Shown: positions 33,508 to 44,657, numbered from the stretch's first letter. The stretch is DNA of 64,000 bases from Taudactylus pleione (GCA_031769625.1 JAUIMM010000686.1:1674001-1738000), one strand, 5' to 3'. Translations and numbers: made by a program. The notes: generated by a model from the letters alone, not told the origin.

Positions 33508-34148
33508 TTTGTGAATTGTGTGCGCAGTAGCCGCACGTGCATCAACAAAGTAGTGCCAAGCGTGCGCCTGTGTCATAAGTAAAGGGCCGGCTGGCTTGAC
33601 CGTTAAAGGGTGCTGTAACCCCCGAAAGTACACTCCAGTCCAAACCAAAAAAAAAATTATTTTCTGTGTTTGTGAATTGTGTGCGCAGTAGCCGCACGTG
33701 CATCAACAAAGTAGTGCCAAGCGTGCGCCTGTGTCATAAGTAAAGGGCCGGCTGGCTTGACCGTTAAGGGTGCTGTAACCCCCGAAAGTACACTCCAGTC
33801 CAAACCAAAAAAAAAATTATTTTCTGTGTTTGTGAATTGTGTGCGCAGTAGCCGCACGTGCATCAACAAAGTAGTGGCAAGCGTGCGCCTGTGTCATAAG
33901 TAAAGGGCCGGCTGGCTTGACCGTTAAAGGGTGCTGTAACCCCCAAAGTACACTCCAGTCCAAACCAAAAAAAAAATTATTTTCTGTGTTTGTGAATTGT
34001 GTGCGCAGTAGCCGCACGTGCATCAACAAAGTAGTGCCAAGCGTGCGCCTGTGTCATAAGTAAAGGGCCGGCTGGCTTGACCGTTAAGGGTGCTGTAACC
34101 CCCGAAAGTACACTCCAGTCCAAACCAAAAAAAAAAATATTTTCTGTG
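33508..34148. repeat. Four ~160-bp tandem repeats in the hAT 5' region
   Basis: Each unit starts near GTGAATTGTGTGCGCAGTAG (33511, 33672, 33832, 33992) and ends in CCAAAAAAAAAATTATTTTC. Units differ by few bases. They lie between the 5' end and the transposase start codon. The last ends 38 bp before the ATG at 34186. Confidence 0.95.
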
Positions 34149-34185
34149 TTTAGCCGCACGTATATATCAAATCGATATAACATAA

Positions 34186-37100
34186 ATGGAGGACCAAACT
34201 TTCTCCGATAAAAATAAAATAGAGAAAGATCGAGAACCACTTCCTCCTAGTGCTGAAGCTGCTGCCACTAGTCATGACATAGACGATAACATGCCATCAA
34301 CGTCGTCTGCCAAGGCCGATGCCCAATGTCATAATAGAGGGCACATACAATCCCAAATGGCAAAGTTCAGGAAAATGACCTTGAAAAAGACATTTAAATC
34401 AGCTGAAGAGAAACGTAAACTTGCCAATATGCCATTTACGACACGGAGTGGCAAGGAACGGCTAAGGTCGATCCCTAGTATGTTCATGACTAGTGGTTCA
34501 GCTTCACATGACGATGGAAGCCCTCCTCCCACTAAAAAAATCAAAAGAGTTAAGCTGGCAAAAGCACAGCGAAGAACTGTGCTTTCTAAGAAGATATCAC
34601 AAATCCCCAAGGAGAGTCCAAGTGTGGTGGTGGTTGCGATGCCTGACCTTCCCAGCACTGGACGGGAAGAGGTGGCTCTTTCCACCATTTGCACGCCCCC
34701 TGCAAGTGCTGAAAGGAGCACCCACAGTCCACTTGCTGATATGCAAATTGAAGATGTCACTGTTGAAGTACAACAGGATGAGGATACTGGTGTAGCTGGC
34801 GCTGAGGAGGAAGTTGGCGAGGAGGATTCTGATGGTGATGTGGTTTGTTTAAATCAGGCTCCGGGGGAGACAGTTGTTGTCCGTGGGATGAAAAAGCCCA
34901 TCACGGTCATGCCTGGGCAGAAGACCAAACATTCCACCTCTTTGGTCTGGCAATATTTCTATCCAAATCCGGACAACAACTGTCTTGCCATATGTACCAT
35001 ATGTAAAGGTGAAATAAGTAGGGGTAGGGACGTCAACCACCTAGGAACATCCTCCCTTATACGGCACCTGCAGCGCGTTCATAAAAAGTTACTGTCAAGT
35101 TCAGAAACTTTGGCTAAGACCGTAAGCAGTCCAGGGACACCTAAATCCCGTTGTCCTGTTGTACCCAAGCGCCTGCAAACCACACAGTCAACTCCCTCCT
35201 CGTCAATTTCCTCCTTAGTCAGGATCGGAAGTAGTCCTGCAGGCCATGTCACTGGCATGACTGACTCTCCTATCCGGGATTCCTCTGGAGGATCCTGCAT
35301 TGCTACGCCTACTGCTGCCGCTGCTGCTGTTGCTGCTGCTGGGAGTCGTTCATCATCCCAGAGAGGAAGTAGGAACACCACTACTTTTACTAAACAATTG
35401 ACCCTCCAACAGTCCTTAGCGAGGAGGATGAAGTACGACAGCAGTCATCCTGAAGCAAAACGTATAACTGAGGCCTTGACTGCTATGTTGGTGTTAGACG
35501 TGCGTCCGGTATCCGCCATTAATGCAGTGGGATTTAGACAATTGATGGAGGTAGTGTGTCCCCGGTTCCAAATCCCGTCTAGATTCCACTTCACTAGGCA
35601 GGCGATACCGAGACTGTACAGAAACGTCAGAAAAAGTGTCCTCAGTGTCCTGAAAAATGCCGTTGTACACAATGTCCACTTAACCACGGACATGTGGACA
35701 AGTGGAACAGGGCAGACTAAGGACTATATGACTGTGAAAGCCCACTGGGTAGATGTATCACCTTACGCAGCAACAGCAGCAGCGTCACCAGTAGCAGCAT
35801 CTCAGAAACGCCAGCTCGTTACAAGGCAGGTTACGCTGTGTATCACCGGTTTCAGTAAGAGGCACACCGCCGACAACCTCTTAGAGAAACTGAGGGAAAT
35901 CATCGCCCAGTGGCTTACCCCACTTAGACTCTCCTGGGGATTTGTGATATCTGACAACGCCACCAATATTGTGCGGGCATTACATCTGGGCAAATTCCAG
36001 CACGTCCCATGTTTTGCTCACACAATAAACTTGGTGGTGCAGAATTTTCTGAAAAGCGACAGGGGCGTGCAGGAGACGCTTTGGGTGGCCCGTAAAATTT
36101 CTGGCCACTTTCGCCATTCAGCGACTGCGTGCCGAAGACTGGAGCGCCAGCAAACACTCTTGAACCTGCCCCGCCATCACCTGAAGCAAGAGGTTGTGAC
36201 GCGGTGGAACTCAACCCTCTATATGCTTCAGAGGATGGAGGAGCAGCAAAAGGTCATACAAGCCTATACATCCACCTATGACATAGGCAAAGGAGGGGGT
36301 ATGCACCTGACTCAAGCGCAGTGGAGAATGATTTCCGTGTTATGCAAGGTTCTCCAGCCCTTCGAACTTGCCACACGTGAAGTCAGTTCAGACACAGCCA
36401 GCTTGAGTCAGGTCATTCCCCTCATCAGGCTTTTGCAGAAGCAGCTGGAGAAAGTGAAGGAGGAGCTAAGACGGAGCGATTCCGCTCGGCATGTGGGACT
36501 TGTGGATGAAGCCCTTCATTCGCTTTGCCAGGATTCCAGGGTGGTCAATCTGTTGAAATCAGACCACTACATTTTGGCCACCGTGCTTGATCCTAGGTTT
36601 AAAGCCTATGTGGTGTCTCTCTTTCCGGCCGACACAAGCCTGCAGAGGTGCAAAGACCTGCTGGTGAACACACTGTCAGCTGAAGCGGAACGTGACACGT
36701 CAACGGCTCCTTCTTCATTTTCTCCCGCAACTGGGGCTGCCAGGAAAAAACTTAGGTATCCTAAGCAACCCGCTGGCGGTGATGCAGGGCAGGCAGGACC
36801 AAGTTTGGACATCTGGTCCGGACTGAAGGACCTGGCAACAATTTCTGACATGTCTACTGTCACTGCATATGATACTGTCACCATTGACAGAATGGTGGAG
36901 GATTACATCGGTGACAGCATCCAAGTAGGCATGTCAGACAGTCCATACCTGTACTGGCAGGAAAAAGAGGCAATTTGGAGGCCCCTGTACAAGCTGGCTC
37001 TATTTTACCTGAGTTGCCCCCCCTCCAGTGTGTACTCCGAAAGAGTGTTTAGTGCAGCCGGGAACCTTGTCAGCGAAAGGCGTAGGAGGTTGCTTCCACA

Positions 37101-37299
37101 GAATGTGGAGAAGATGATGTTCATCAAAATGAATTTTCAGCTCTTCCAGGGAGACCAGCCTCCAGAAGGTACAGAGGGACCTGTGGTGGTGGATTCAAGT
37201 GGGGACGAGTTAATACTTTGTGAGGATGAGGATGTACACACTGAAGAGGGTGAGGAATCGGTGGATGAGGAGGATGAGGATGACATCTTGCCTCCGTAG
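34186..37299 (+). CDS. hAT transposase (BED zinc finger, Ac/ZBED-like)
   Basis: The 1037-residue open frame has, in order, a basic/disordered N-terminus, a BED finger at about 255-300 (AICTICKGE ... SLIRHLQRVH, C-x2-C ... H-x4-H), then the RNase H-like catalytic core with LTTDMWTSGTGQTKDY (first Asp), GFVISDNATNIVRA (second Asp) and VPCFAHTINLVVQ. These are followed by EVVTRWNSTLYML, the C-terminal dimerisation block LSCPPSSVYSERVFSAAGNL and SERRRRLLPQNVEKM, and an acidic tail. No stop or frameshift is present, unlike every other coding element here. It catalyses cut-and-paste transposition. A domesticated ZBED gene is less likely because terminal repeats and target duplications are intact. 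Confidence 0.95.
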   Translation: MEDQTFSDKNKIEKDREPLPPSAEAAATSHDIDDNMPSTSSAKADAQCHNRGHIQSQMAKFRKMTLKKTFKSAEEKRKLANMPFTTRSGKERLRSIPSMFMTSGSASHDDGSPPPTKKIKRVKLAKAQRRTVLSKKISQIPKESPSVVVVAMPDLPSTGREEVALSTICTPPASAERSTHSPLADMQIEDVTVEVQQDEDTGVAGAEEEVGEEDSDGDVVCLNQAPGETVVVRGMKKPITVMPGQKTKHSTSLVWQYFYPNPDNNCLAICTICKGEISRGRDVNHLGTSSLIRHLQRVHKKLLSSSETLAKTVSSPGTPKSRCPVVPKRLQTTQSTPSSSISSLVRIGSSPAGHVTGMTDSPIRDSSGGSCIATPTAAAAAVAAAGSRSSSQRGSRNTTTFTKQLTLQQSLARRMKYDSSHPEAKRITEALTAMLVLDVRPVSAINAVGFRQLMEVVCPRFQIPSRFHFTRQAIPRLYRNVRKSVLSVLKNAVVHNVHLTTDMWTSGTGQTKDYMTVKAHWVDVSPYAATAAASPVAASQKRQLVTRQVTLCITGFSKRHTADNLLEKLREIIAQWLTPLRLSWGFVISDNATNIVRALHLGKFQHVPCFAHTINLVVQNFLKSDRGVQETLWVARKISGHFRHSATACRRLERQQTLLNLPRHHLKQEVVTRWNSTLYMLQRMEEQQKVIQAYTSTYDIGKGGGMHLTQAQWRMISVLCKVLQPFELATREVSSDTASLSQVIPLIRLLQKQLEKVKEELRRSDSARHVGLVDEALHSLCQDSRVVNLLKSDHYILATVLDPRFKAYVVSLFPADTSLQRCKDLLVNTLSAEAERDTSTAPSSFSPATGAARKKLRYPKQPAGGDAGQAGPSLDIWSGLKDLATISDMSTVTAYDTVTIDRMVEDYIGDSIQVGMSDSPYLYWQEKEAIWRPLYKLALFYLSCPPSSVYSERVFSAAGNLVSERRRRLLPQNVEKMMFIKMNFQLFQGDQPPEGTEGPVVVDSSGDELILCEDEDVHTEEGEESVDEEDEDDILPP

Positions 37300-37928
37300 A
37301 GCCAGTTTGTGCAGGGACACATTAATTGCCAGCTTGTTTTGTGGGGGCCCAAACGAACCAATCATTTCAGCCACAGTTGTGTGGCAGACCCTGGCGCTGA
37401 AATGATTGATTTGTTAAAGTGTGCATGTCCTGTTTATACAACATAAAGGTGGGTGGGAGGGCCCAAGGACAATTCCATCTTGCACTTCTTTTTTTTCTTT
37501 GCATTATGTACAGTTTGGGGCCTAGTTTTTCTAACTGCCATCCTGTCTGCCACTGCAGTGTCACTCCTAGATGGGTCACGTGTTTGTGCCGCCCACTCGT
37601 GTCGCTTAGCATAGTCATCCAGCTACCTCGGTGCAACCTTTTGGACATAAAAACACTATTGTGAGGTGTGAGGTGTTCAGAATAGACTGGAAATGAGAGG
37701 AAATTAAGGTTATTGAGGTTAATAATAGCATAGGAGCAGAGAAACCAACAAATTCTGTGATTTTAGCTGTTTTTATGCTTTTTTTTTTAAAAATACAGAT
37801 CCAAAACACAAAACCCAGAACCCAAAACACGGAAGGGTGGTTTTGGCAAAACCAATCCAGATCCAAAACACGAAGAAAGATCCAAAACCAAAACACAAAA
37901 CACGAAAAGTGGCCGGTGCACACCCCTA

Positions 37929-38088
37929 ATTTGGGCAGGTTGAAATTTTAGCTTTATGGTTCAGACTCTCCGGAAATTGCTGGCTCACATAGCCTCTGCT
38001 CTAAAAGCCTTAAAAAAGTGACTCAAGACTTCTGTTTACTCAAGGTTTCAGTTATGTCCACAAAAATAAAAACAAACCCAAATGTCTA
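37929..38088 (+). pseudogene. L2-like LINE 3' end (right of hAT)
   Basis: After the target duplication the reading LNFSFMVQTLRKLLAHIASA and LKTSVYS matches the LINE end block 'RSFSFMAPxLWNxLPxHI...LKTFLF'. This shows the hAT split one LINE. Copies lie in the tandem array at about 42784-42943 and 47639-47798. Confidence 0.75.
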
Positions 38089-38215
38089 AGGGCTTGATCC
38101 AATTACCCGTGCTCAGAGCGGGCCGCGAGGGGTGCAAGATGCGGTGCCGATGCATGAATTTTAACGCCTTGGCAACGGCACATCGCACCCTTTGCAAACA
38201 AATGGATTGAGCCCT
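38089..38215. mobile_element. Small MITE (three tandem-array copies)
   Basis: AGGGCTTGATCCAATT and AATGGATTGAGCCCT are inverted ends of a 127-bp element. It is duplicated with the array at 42944-43070 and 47799-47925. Confidence 0.7.
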
Positions 38216-38295
38216 AACTCTCTTTTCTGTAGTCTGTAAGCACAATTTTTTTTTATACATAATAAACTTATCAGCAAATATAAAACATTTTGGGG

Positions 38296-38890
38296 GTCGG
38301 GGGCGTGGCCACGGCAGCAATAGTGTAGGACACAGGGACTCTGAGCTCTCCGGCTGATAATCCTGCTTAACCCTCCTGAGACCCCTATATCAACCTTACT
38401 ACCCTGCTGTCTCTCACATACCTTGCCAGGAACCTGCTGACTTGGTTGGAGCTGTGTGGAGTGAGGAGAGTGGCTCTTGAGGGCCTCCATTGCATTCCCT
38501 GGGCCTGCCTATCTGTGATTCCAGAGCTGCACCCAGGCCTCTCCTCTCCTGTTGGCTTCTGTATTATGCAGCCTGTCTGTGCCTGACAAGGGGGCTTTGC
38601 TGGGAGCTTCTGGGCTGCTTCTCCTGCCTGGCTTGTGTTTAGAGTCAGGGTCAGGGAGGTTATCTCTGAGTCTGATACAGGAGTTCTGCCAGACATCACT
38701 ATTTCTCCCTGCTCTGTGTGAAGAACTGTCAGCTCTGCAACTGTGGGACTCAGCAACACTTCTTTCCTTGTAAGTGATTTCTAAGTTTGGAGGAATCTCT
38801 GCCTGTTGCTGCTGCTGTGTCACTACCTGTGCATTTATATATTATTTATAACTAGTCTCCTACATTATTCTCTTACATTATATTAATACT
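38296..38890 (+). promoter_or_regulatory. L1 5' UTR / presumptive internal promoter (copy 1)
   Basis: 595 bp between the L1 start and the ORF1 ATG, GC-rich and pyrimidine-rich. L1-clade 5' UTRs carry an internal promoter; that function is inferred from position only. Identical copies at about 43151-43745 and 48006-48600. Confidence 0.5.
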
Positions 38891-39802
38891 ATGGGGAAAA
38901 CAGGTCATGCTGTTGCTGCTGCTGCTGCAAAACTGGAACGCTTTGCCCGTTCCTCTACTCCTGTGCCCCCAGTGTGTTGTGATCCCCAGGGTACTTCCAA
39001 GTCTGTGACCCCACCTCCCCCTGCTGCATCTGGGTCAGATTCATCACCAGAAGTTACGCTGCAACAAGTGCTGGAAGCAGTTACCTCCTGCGAGACTAAA
39101 TTGGCAGATAAGATTGAGAAAGTTCAATCAGATATATCTTCTCTTCATCAAGGTCTCCAGCAGGTCCGCGAAAGAGTCGGGGAGGCAGAAACACGTCTAT
39201 CTAATCTGGAAGATTCCAAGACCCCACTACGGGCTCAAGTGGCCTCCCTGACATCCCAAATGTCCGCAATGCAGCATAAAATTTCCGATATGGAGGGCAG
39301 ACTGCGCCGCAATAACGTGCGGTTCGTTGGTCTCCCGGAAAGAGAGGAGGGGTCTTCACCTGAAACATTCCTTGAGAAGTGGTTGGGGGATACATATGGC
39401 AGAGACTCATTTACTAACCAATTTGCTGTGGAGAGAGCGCATCGGATCCCTACCCGTCCCCTGCCGCCTGGCGCTCCGCCACGCACATTTATAGCCAAAT
39501 TTCTTCATTATCAGGATCGTGATACTGTGCTTCGATTGGCTCGAGTTAAAGGGCCACTGGAACGCAACGGTGTAAAAATTTCTATGTTTCCTGATTTTGC
39601 AATGGATGTCCAAAAAGACAGAGCTAAATTCCTTCCAATAAAGCGTCGTCTCCGGGATTTAAATCTTCAGTACGCTATGATTTTTCCATCTAAGTTGCGA
39701 GTGGTTGCGGATGGAGAGTCAAAATTTTTCTCTACACCACGGGAGGCTGCGGTGTGGCTGGACCGGAGATCTCCTGGGAACAGGCAAATGGCACCGGAAT
39801 GA
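38891..39802 (+). CDS. L1 ORF1 protein, array copy 1
   Basis: The 303-residue RNA-binding chaperone of L1 elements. An Ala/Pro-rich N-terminus is followed by a coiled coil at about 55-135 (heptads through KIEKVQSDISSLHQGLQQV and ISDMEGRLRRN), an RRM-like domain beginning RRNNVRFVGLPE, and a basic C-terminal domain (ERAHRIPTRPLPPGAP, FHYQDRD-like block). ORF1p trimers coat L1 RNA. The frame is intact. It is followed by a spacer of about 514 bp, longer than in mammalian L1. Confidence 0.92.
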   Translation: MGKTGHAVAAAAAKLERFARSSTPVPPVCCDPQGTSKSVTPPPPAASGSDSSPEVTLQQVLEAVTSCETKLADKIEKVQSDISSLHQGLQQVRERVGEAETRLSNLEDSKTPLRAQVASLTSQMSAMQHKISDMEGRLRRNNVRFVGLPEREEGSSPETFLEKWLGDTYGRDSFTNQFAVERAHRIPTRPLPPGAPPRTFIAKFLHYQDRDTVLRLARVKGPLERNGVKISMFPDFAMDVQKDRAKFLPIKRRLRDLNLQYAMIFPSKLRVVADGESKFFSTPREAAVWLDRRSPGNRQMAPE

Positions 39803-40316
39803 CTGTACTGATTGCATTTGCTGATTATATTTGTTTATGGCCAGAAATTGCTAGTGTCATTACGACATTAAATAGGCCTTTTTCTGATATTCCAATATTT
39901 ATATTTCTATAATAATATTTATGTTGTGATATTGGTTGGATATTGTTCTATGTCCCGCTCCCCTTACTGGGTATATATATATATTTTTTTTCCTGGTAGG
40001 GTTTTTCTTTTTCTTTTGTTGTTTATGTTGATATTTCGGTCAAAATATGGCCGGAGAGTTCCGTTGCATTGGTGGTTATTTTTATTCCAGTGCCTTTTAC
40101 GCCTATAAGGATCGAGTAGTTGTATCCTGTGGGTTTTAGTGTAGTTTAGTTTAGTTTTGGGTTTAAGTATGCCTAAGTTCGGGTGGGTATACAGGGTGGG
40201 GGGTGGTTTTGGATGGGTTGTCCAGTATTTTTCTTACAAATGTTTTTTTTAATTTTTTCTGTACCACACTATTTTTAAGGTAACTTCAATTATGCTTTAT
40301 AGTTCAATGTATTACA

Positions 40317-40403
40317 ATGGTGAAACTTTCAACATGGAATGTCCGGGGGGTTAATGATCGTTTAAAGCGCTCTTTGGTCTTTAAAATGATTAAGCAAAAT
40401 TGA
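40317..40403 (+). pseudogene. L1 ORF2 stub ending in hAT sequence (copy 1)
   Basis: ATG plus 27 codons of ORF2 (MVKLSTWNVRGV...), then one codon and TGA contributed by the hAT side of the junction. The endonuclease is therefore cut after its first strand. Confidence 0.9.
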
Positions 40404-42157
40404 TGGAGGTAGTGTGTCCCCGGTTCCAAATCCCGTCTAGATTCCACTTCACTAGGCAGGCGATACCGAGACTGTACAGAAACGTCAGAAAAAGTGTCCT
40501 CAGTGTCCTGAAAAATGCCGTTGTACACAATGTCCACTTAACCACGGACATGTGGACAAGTGGAACAGGGCAGACTAAGGACTATATGACTGTGAAAGCC
40601 CACTGGGTAGATGTATCACCTTACGCAGCAACAGCAGCAGCGTCACCAGTAGCAGCATCTCAGAAACGCCAGCTCGTTACAAGGCAGGTTACGCTGTGTA
40701 TCACCGGTTTCAGTAAGAGGCACACCGCCGACAACCTCTTAGAGAAACTGAGGGAAATCATCGCCCAGTGGCTTACCCCACTTAGACTCTCCTGGGGATT
40801 TGTGATATCTGACAACGCCACCAATATTGTGCGGGCATTACATCTGGGCAAATTCCAGCACGTCCCATGTTTTGCTCACACAATAAACTTGGTGGTGCAG
40901 AATTTTCTGAAAAGCGACAGGGGCGTGCAGGAGACGCTTTGGGTGGCCCGTAAAATTTCTGGCCACTTTCGCCATTCAGCGACTGCGTGCCGAAGACTGG
41001 AGCGCCAGCAAACACTCTTGAACCTGCCCCGCCATCACCTGAAGCAAGAGGTTGTGACGCGGTGGAACTCAACCCTCTATATGCTTCAGAGGATGGAGGA
41101 GCAGCAAAAGGTCATACAAGCCTATACATCCACCTATGACATAGGCAAAGGAGGGGGTATGCACCTGACTCAAGCGCAGTGGAGAATGATTTCCGTGTTA
41201 TGCAAGGTTCTCCAGCCCTTCGAACTTGCCACACGTGAAGTCAGTTCAGACACAGCCAGCTTGAGTCAGGTCATTCCCCTCATCAGGCTTTTGCAGAAGC
41301 AGCTGGAGAAAGTGAAGGAGGAGCTAAGACGGAGCGATTCCGCTCGGCATGTGGGACTTGTGGATGAAGCCCTTCATTCGCTTTGCCAGGATTCCAGGGT
41401 GGTCAATCTGTTGAAATCAGACCACTACATTTTGGCCACCGTGCTTGATCCTAGGTTTAAAGCCTATGTGGTGTCTCTCTTTCCGGCCGACACAAGCCTG
41501 CAGAGGTGCAAAGACCTGCTGGTGAACACACTGTCAGCTGAAGCGGAACGTGACACGTCAACGGCTCCTTCTTCATTTTCTCCCGCAACTGGGGCTGCCA
41601 GGAAAAAACTTAGGTATCCTAAGCAACCCGCTGGCGGTGATGCAGGGCAGGCAGGACCAAGTTTGGACATCTGGTCCGGACTGAAGGACCTGGCAACAAT
41701 TTCTGACATGTCTACGGTCACTGCATATGATACTGTCACCATTGACAGAATGGTGGAGGATTACATCGGTGACAGCATCCAAGTAGGCATGTCAGACAGT
41801 CCATACCTGTACTGGCAGGAAAAAGAGGCAATTTGGAGGCCCCTGTACAAGCTGGCTCTATTTTACCTGAGTTGCCCCCCCTCCAGTGTGTACTCCGAAA
41901 GAGTGTTTAGTGCAGCCGGGAACCTTGTCAGCGAAAGGCGTAGGAGGTTGCTTCCACAGAATGTGGAGAAGATGATGTTCATCAAAATGAATTTTCAGCT
42001 CTTCCAGGGAGACCAGCCTCCAGAAGGTACAGAGGGACCTGTGGTGGTGGATTCAAGTGGGGACGAGTTAATACTTTGTGAGGATGAGGATGTACACACT
42101 GAAGAGGGTGAGGAATCGGTGGATGAGGAGGATGAGGATGACATCTTGCCTCCGTAG
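40400..42157 (+). pseudogene. 5'-truncated hAT transposase (array unit 2)
   Basis: A 585-codon open frame identical to residues 453-1037 of the full transposase, apart from synonymous or no visible protein change. It keeps the catalytic core and dimerisation domain but lacks the BED finger and upstream promoter region. It follows the L1 ORF2 stub. Confidence 0.93.
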
Positions 42158-43745
42158 AGCCAGTTTGTGCAGGGACACATTAATTGCCAGCTTGTTTTGT
42201 GGGGGCCCAAACGAACCAATCATTTCAGCCACAGTTGTGTGGCAGACCCTGGCGCTGAAATGATTGATTTGTTAAAGTGTGCATGTCCTGTTTATACAAC
42301 ATAAGGGTGGGTGGGAGGGCCCAAGGACAATTCCATCTTGCACTTCTTTTTTTTCTTTGCATTATGTACAGTTTGGGGCCTAGTTTTTCTAACTGCCATC
42401 CTGTCTGCCACTGCAGTGTCACTCCTAGATGGGTCACGTGTTTGTGCCGCCCACTCGTGTCGCTTAGCATAGTCATCCAGCTACCTCGGTGCAACCTTTT
42501 GGACATAAAAACACTATTGTGAGGTGTGAGGTGTTCAGAATAGACTGGAAATGAGAGGAAATTAAGGTTATTGAGGTTAATAGCATAGGAGCAGAGAAAC
42601 CAACAAATTCTGTGATTTTAGCTATTTTTATGCTTTTTTTTTTAAAAATACAGATCCAAAACACAAAACCCAGAACCCAAAACACGGAAGGGTGGTTTTG
42701 GCAAAACCAATCCAGATCCAAAACACGAAGAAAGATCCAAAACCAAAACACAAAACACGAAAAGTGGCCGGTGCACACCCCTAATTTGGGCAGGTTGAAA
42801 TTTTAGCTTTATGGTTCAGACTCTCCGGAAATTGCTGGCTCACATAGCCTCTGCTCTAAAAGCCTTAAAAAAGTGACTCAAGACTTCTGTTTACTCAAGG
42901 TTTCAGTTATGTCCACAAAAATAAAAACAAACCCAAATGTCTAAGGGCTTGATCCAATTACCCGTGCTCAGAGCGGGCCGCGAGGGGTGCAAGATGCGGT
43001 GCCGATGCATGAATTTTAACGCCTTGGCAACGGCACATCGCACCCTTTGCAAACAAATGGATTGAGCCCTAACTCTCTTTTCTGTAGTCTGTAAGCACAA
43101 TTTTTTTTTATACATAATAAACTTATCAGCAAATATAAAACATTTTGGGGGTCGGGGGCGTGGCCACGGCAGCAATAGTGTAGGACACAGGGACTCTGAG
43201 CTCTCCGGCTGATAATCCTGCTTAACCCTCCTGAGACCCCTATATCAACCTTACTACCCTGCTGTCTCTCACATACCTTGCCAGGAACCTGCTGACTTGG
43301 TTGGAGCTGTGTGGAGTGAGGAGAGTGGCTCTTGAGGGCCTCCATTGCATTCCCTGGGCCTGCCTATCTGTGATTCCAGAGCTGCACCCAGGCCTCTCCT
43401 CTCCTGTTGGCTTCTGTATTATGCAGCCTGTCTGTGCCTGACAAGGGGGCTTTGCTGGGAGCTTCTGGGCTGCTTCTCCTGCCTGGCTTGTGTTTAGAGT
43501 CAGGGTCAGGGAGGTTATCTCTGAGTCTGATACAGGAGTTCTGCCAGACATCACTATTTCTCCCTGCTCTGTGTGAAGAACTGTCAGCTCTGCAACTGTG
43601 GGACTCAGCAACACTTCTTTCCTTGTAAGTGATTTCTAAGTTTGGAGGAATCTCTGCCTGTTGCTGCTGCTGTGTCACTACCTGTGCATTTATATATTAT
43701 TTATAACTAGTCTCCTACATTATTCTCTTACATTATATTAATACT

Positions 43746-44657
43746 ATGGGGAAAACAGGTCATGCTGTTGCTGCTGCTGCTGCAAAACTGGAACGCTTTG
43801 CCCGTTCCTCTACTCCTGTGCCCCCAGTGTGTTGTGATCCCCAGGGTACTTCCAAGTCTGTGACCCCACCTCCCCCTGCTGCATCTGGGTCAGATTCATC
43901 ACCAGAAGTTACGCTGCAACAAGTGCTGGAAGCAGTTACCTCCTGCGAGACTAAATTGGCAGATAAGATTGAGAAAGTTCAATCAGATATATCTTCTCTT
44001 CATCAAGGTCTCCAGCAGGTCCGCGAAAGAGTCGGGGAGGCAGAAACACGTCTATCTAATCTGGAAGATTCCAAGACCCCACTACGGGCTCAAGTGGCCT
44101 CCCTGACATCCCAAATGTCCGCAATGCAGCATAAAATTTCCGATATGGAGGGCAGACTGCGCCGCAATAACGTGCGGTTCGTTGGTCTCCCGGAAAGAGA
44201 GGAGGGGTCTTCACCTGAAACATTCCTTGAGAAGTGGTTGGGGGATACATATGGCAGAGACTCATTTACTAACCAATTTGCTGTGGAGAGAGCGCATCGG
44301 ATCCCTACCCGTCCCCTGCCGCCTGGCGCTCCGCCACGCACATTTATAGCCAAATTTCTTCATTATCAGGATCGTGATACTGTGCTTCGATTGGCTCGAG
44401 TTAAAGGGCCACTGGAACGCAACGGTGTAAAAATTTCTATGTTTCCTGATTTTGCAATGGATGTCCAAAAAGACAGAGCTAAATTCCTTCCAATAAAGCG
44501 TCGTCTCCGGGATTTAAATCTTCAGTACGCTATGATTTTTCCATCTAAGTTGCGAGTGGTTGCGGATGGAGAGTCAAAATTTTTCTCTACACCACGGGAG
44601 GCTGCGGTGTGGCTGGACCGGAGATCTCCTGGGAACAGGCAAATGGCACCGGAATGA
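43746..44657 (+). CDS. L1 ORF1 protein, array copy 2
   Basis: Predicted protein identical to the copy at 38891-39802 (303 residues, coiled coil, RRM, C-terminal domain). It has its own L1 5' UTR copy upstream but no complete ORF2, so at most it could supply ORF1p. Confidence 0.92.
   Translation: MGKTGHAVAAAAAKLERFARSSTPVPPVCCDPQGTSKSVTPPPPAASGSDSSPEVTLQQVLEAVTSCETKLADKIEKVQSDISSLHQGLQQVRERVGEAETRLSNLEDSKTPLRAQVASLTSQMSAMQHKISDMEGRLRRNNVRFVGLPEREEGSSPETFLEKWLGDTYGRDSFTNQFAVERAHRIPTRPLPPGAPPRTFIAKFLHYQDRDTVLRLARVKGPLERNGVKISMFPDFAMDVQKDRAKFLPIKRRLRDLNLQYAMIFPSKLRVVADGESKFFSTPREAAVWLDRRSPGNRQMAPE

Larger units (their letters stand above)
32997..37928 (+). mobile_element. Complete hAT transposon
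   Basis: 4,932 bp with terminal inverted repeat TAGGGGTG at both ends and a perfect 8-bp target duplication ATTTGGGC (32989-32996, 37929-37936), the hAT signature. It carries an uninterrupted 1037-codon transposase. Upstream of it are GC-rich sequence and four 160-bp tandem repeats; downstream is a 3' region with AAAACAC/GATCC-rich subterminal repeats (37797-37910). It sits inside an L2-like LINE fragment. Its right part was later triplicated with the neighbouring L1. Confidence 0.95.
35540..40397. repeat. Tandem unit 1 (hAT 3' part + L2 tail + L1 5' part)
   Basis: 4,858 bp. The left edge is inside the hAT transposase (AATTGATGGAGG) and the right edge is inside the L1 ORF2 start (ATTAAGCAA). 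It differs from unit 2 at four places: T36858 versus G, A37447 versus G, an extra AAT at about 37731-37736, and G37769 versus A. Confidence 0.97.

Noticed and set aside
34186..37299. Domesticated ZBED host gene instead of a transposon
   Set aside because: Intact termini, perfect 8-bp target duplication and lack of introns indicate a recent transposon insertion.
38385..38823. Minus-strand frames of 104-124 codons in the L1 5' UTR and its two copies
   Set aside because: Repeated unchanged with the array, no similarity, antisense to the L1; likely chance frames in GC-rich sequence.
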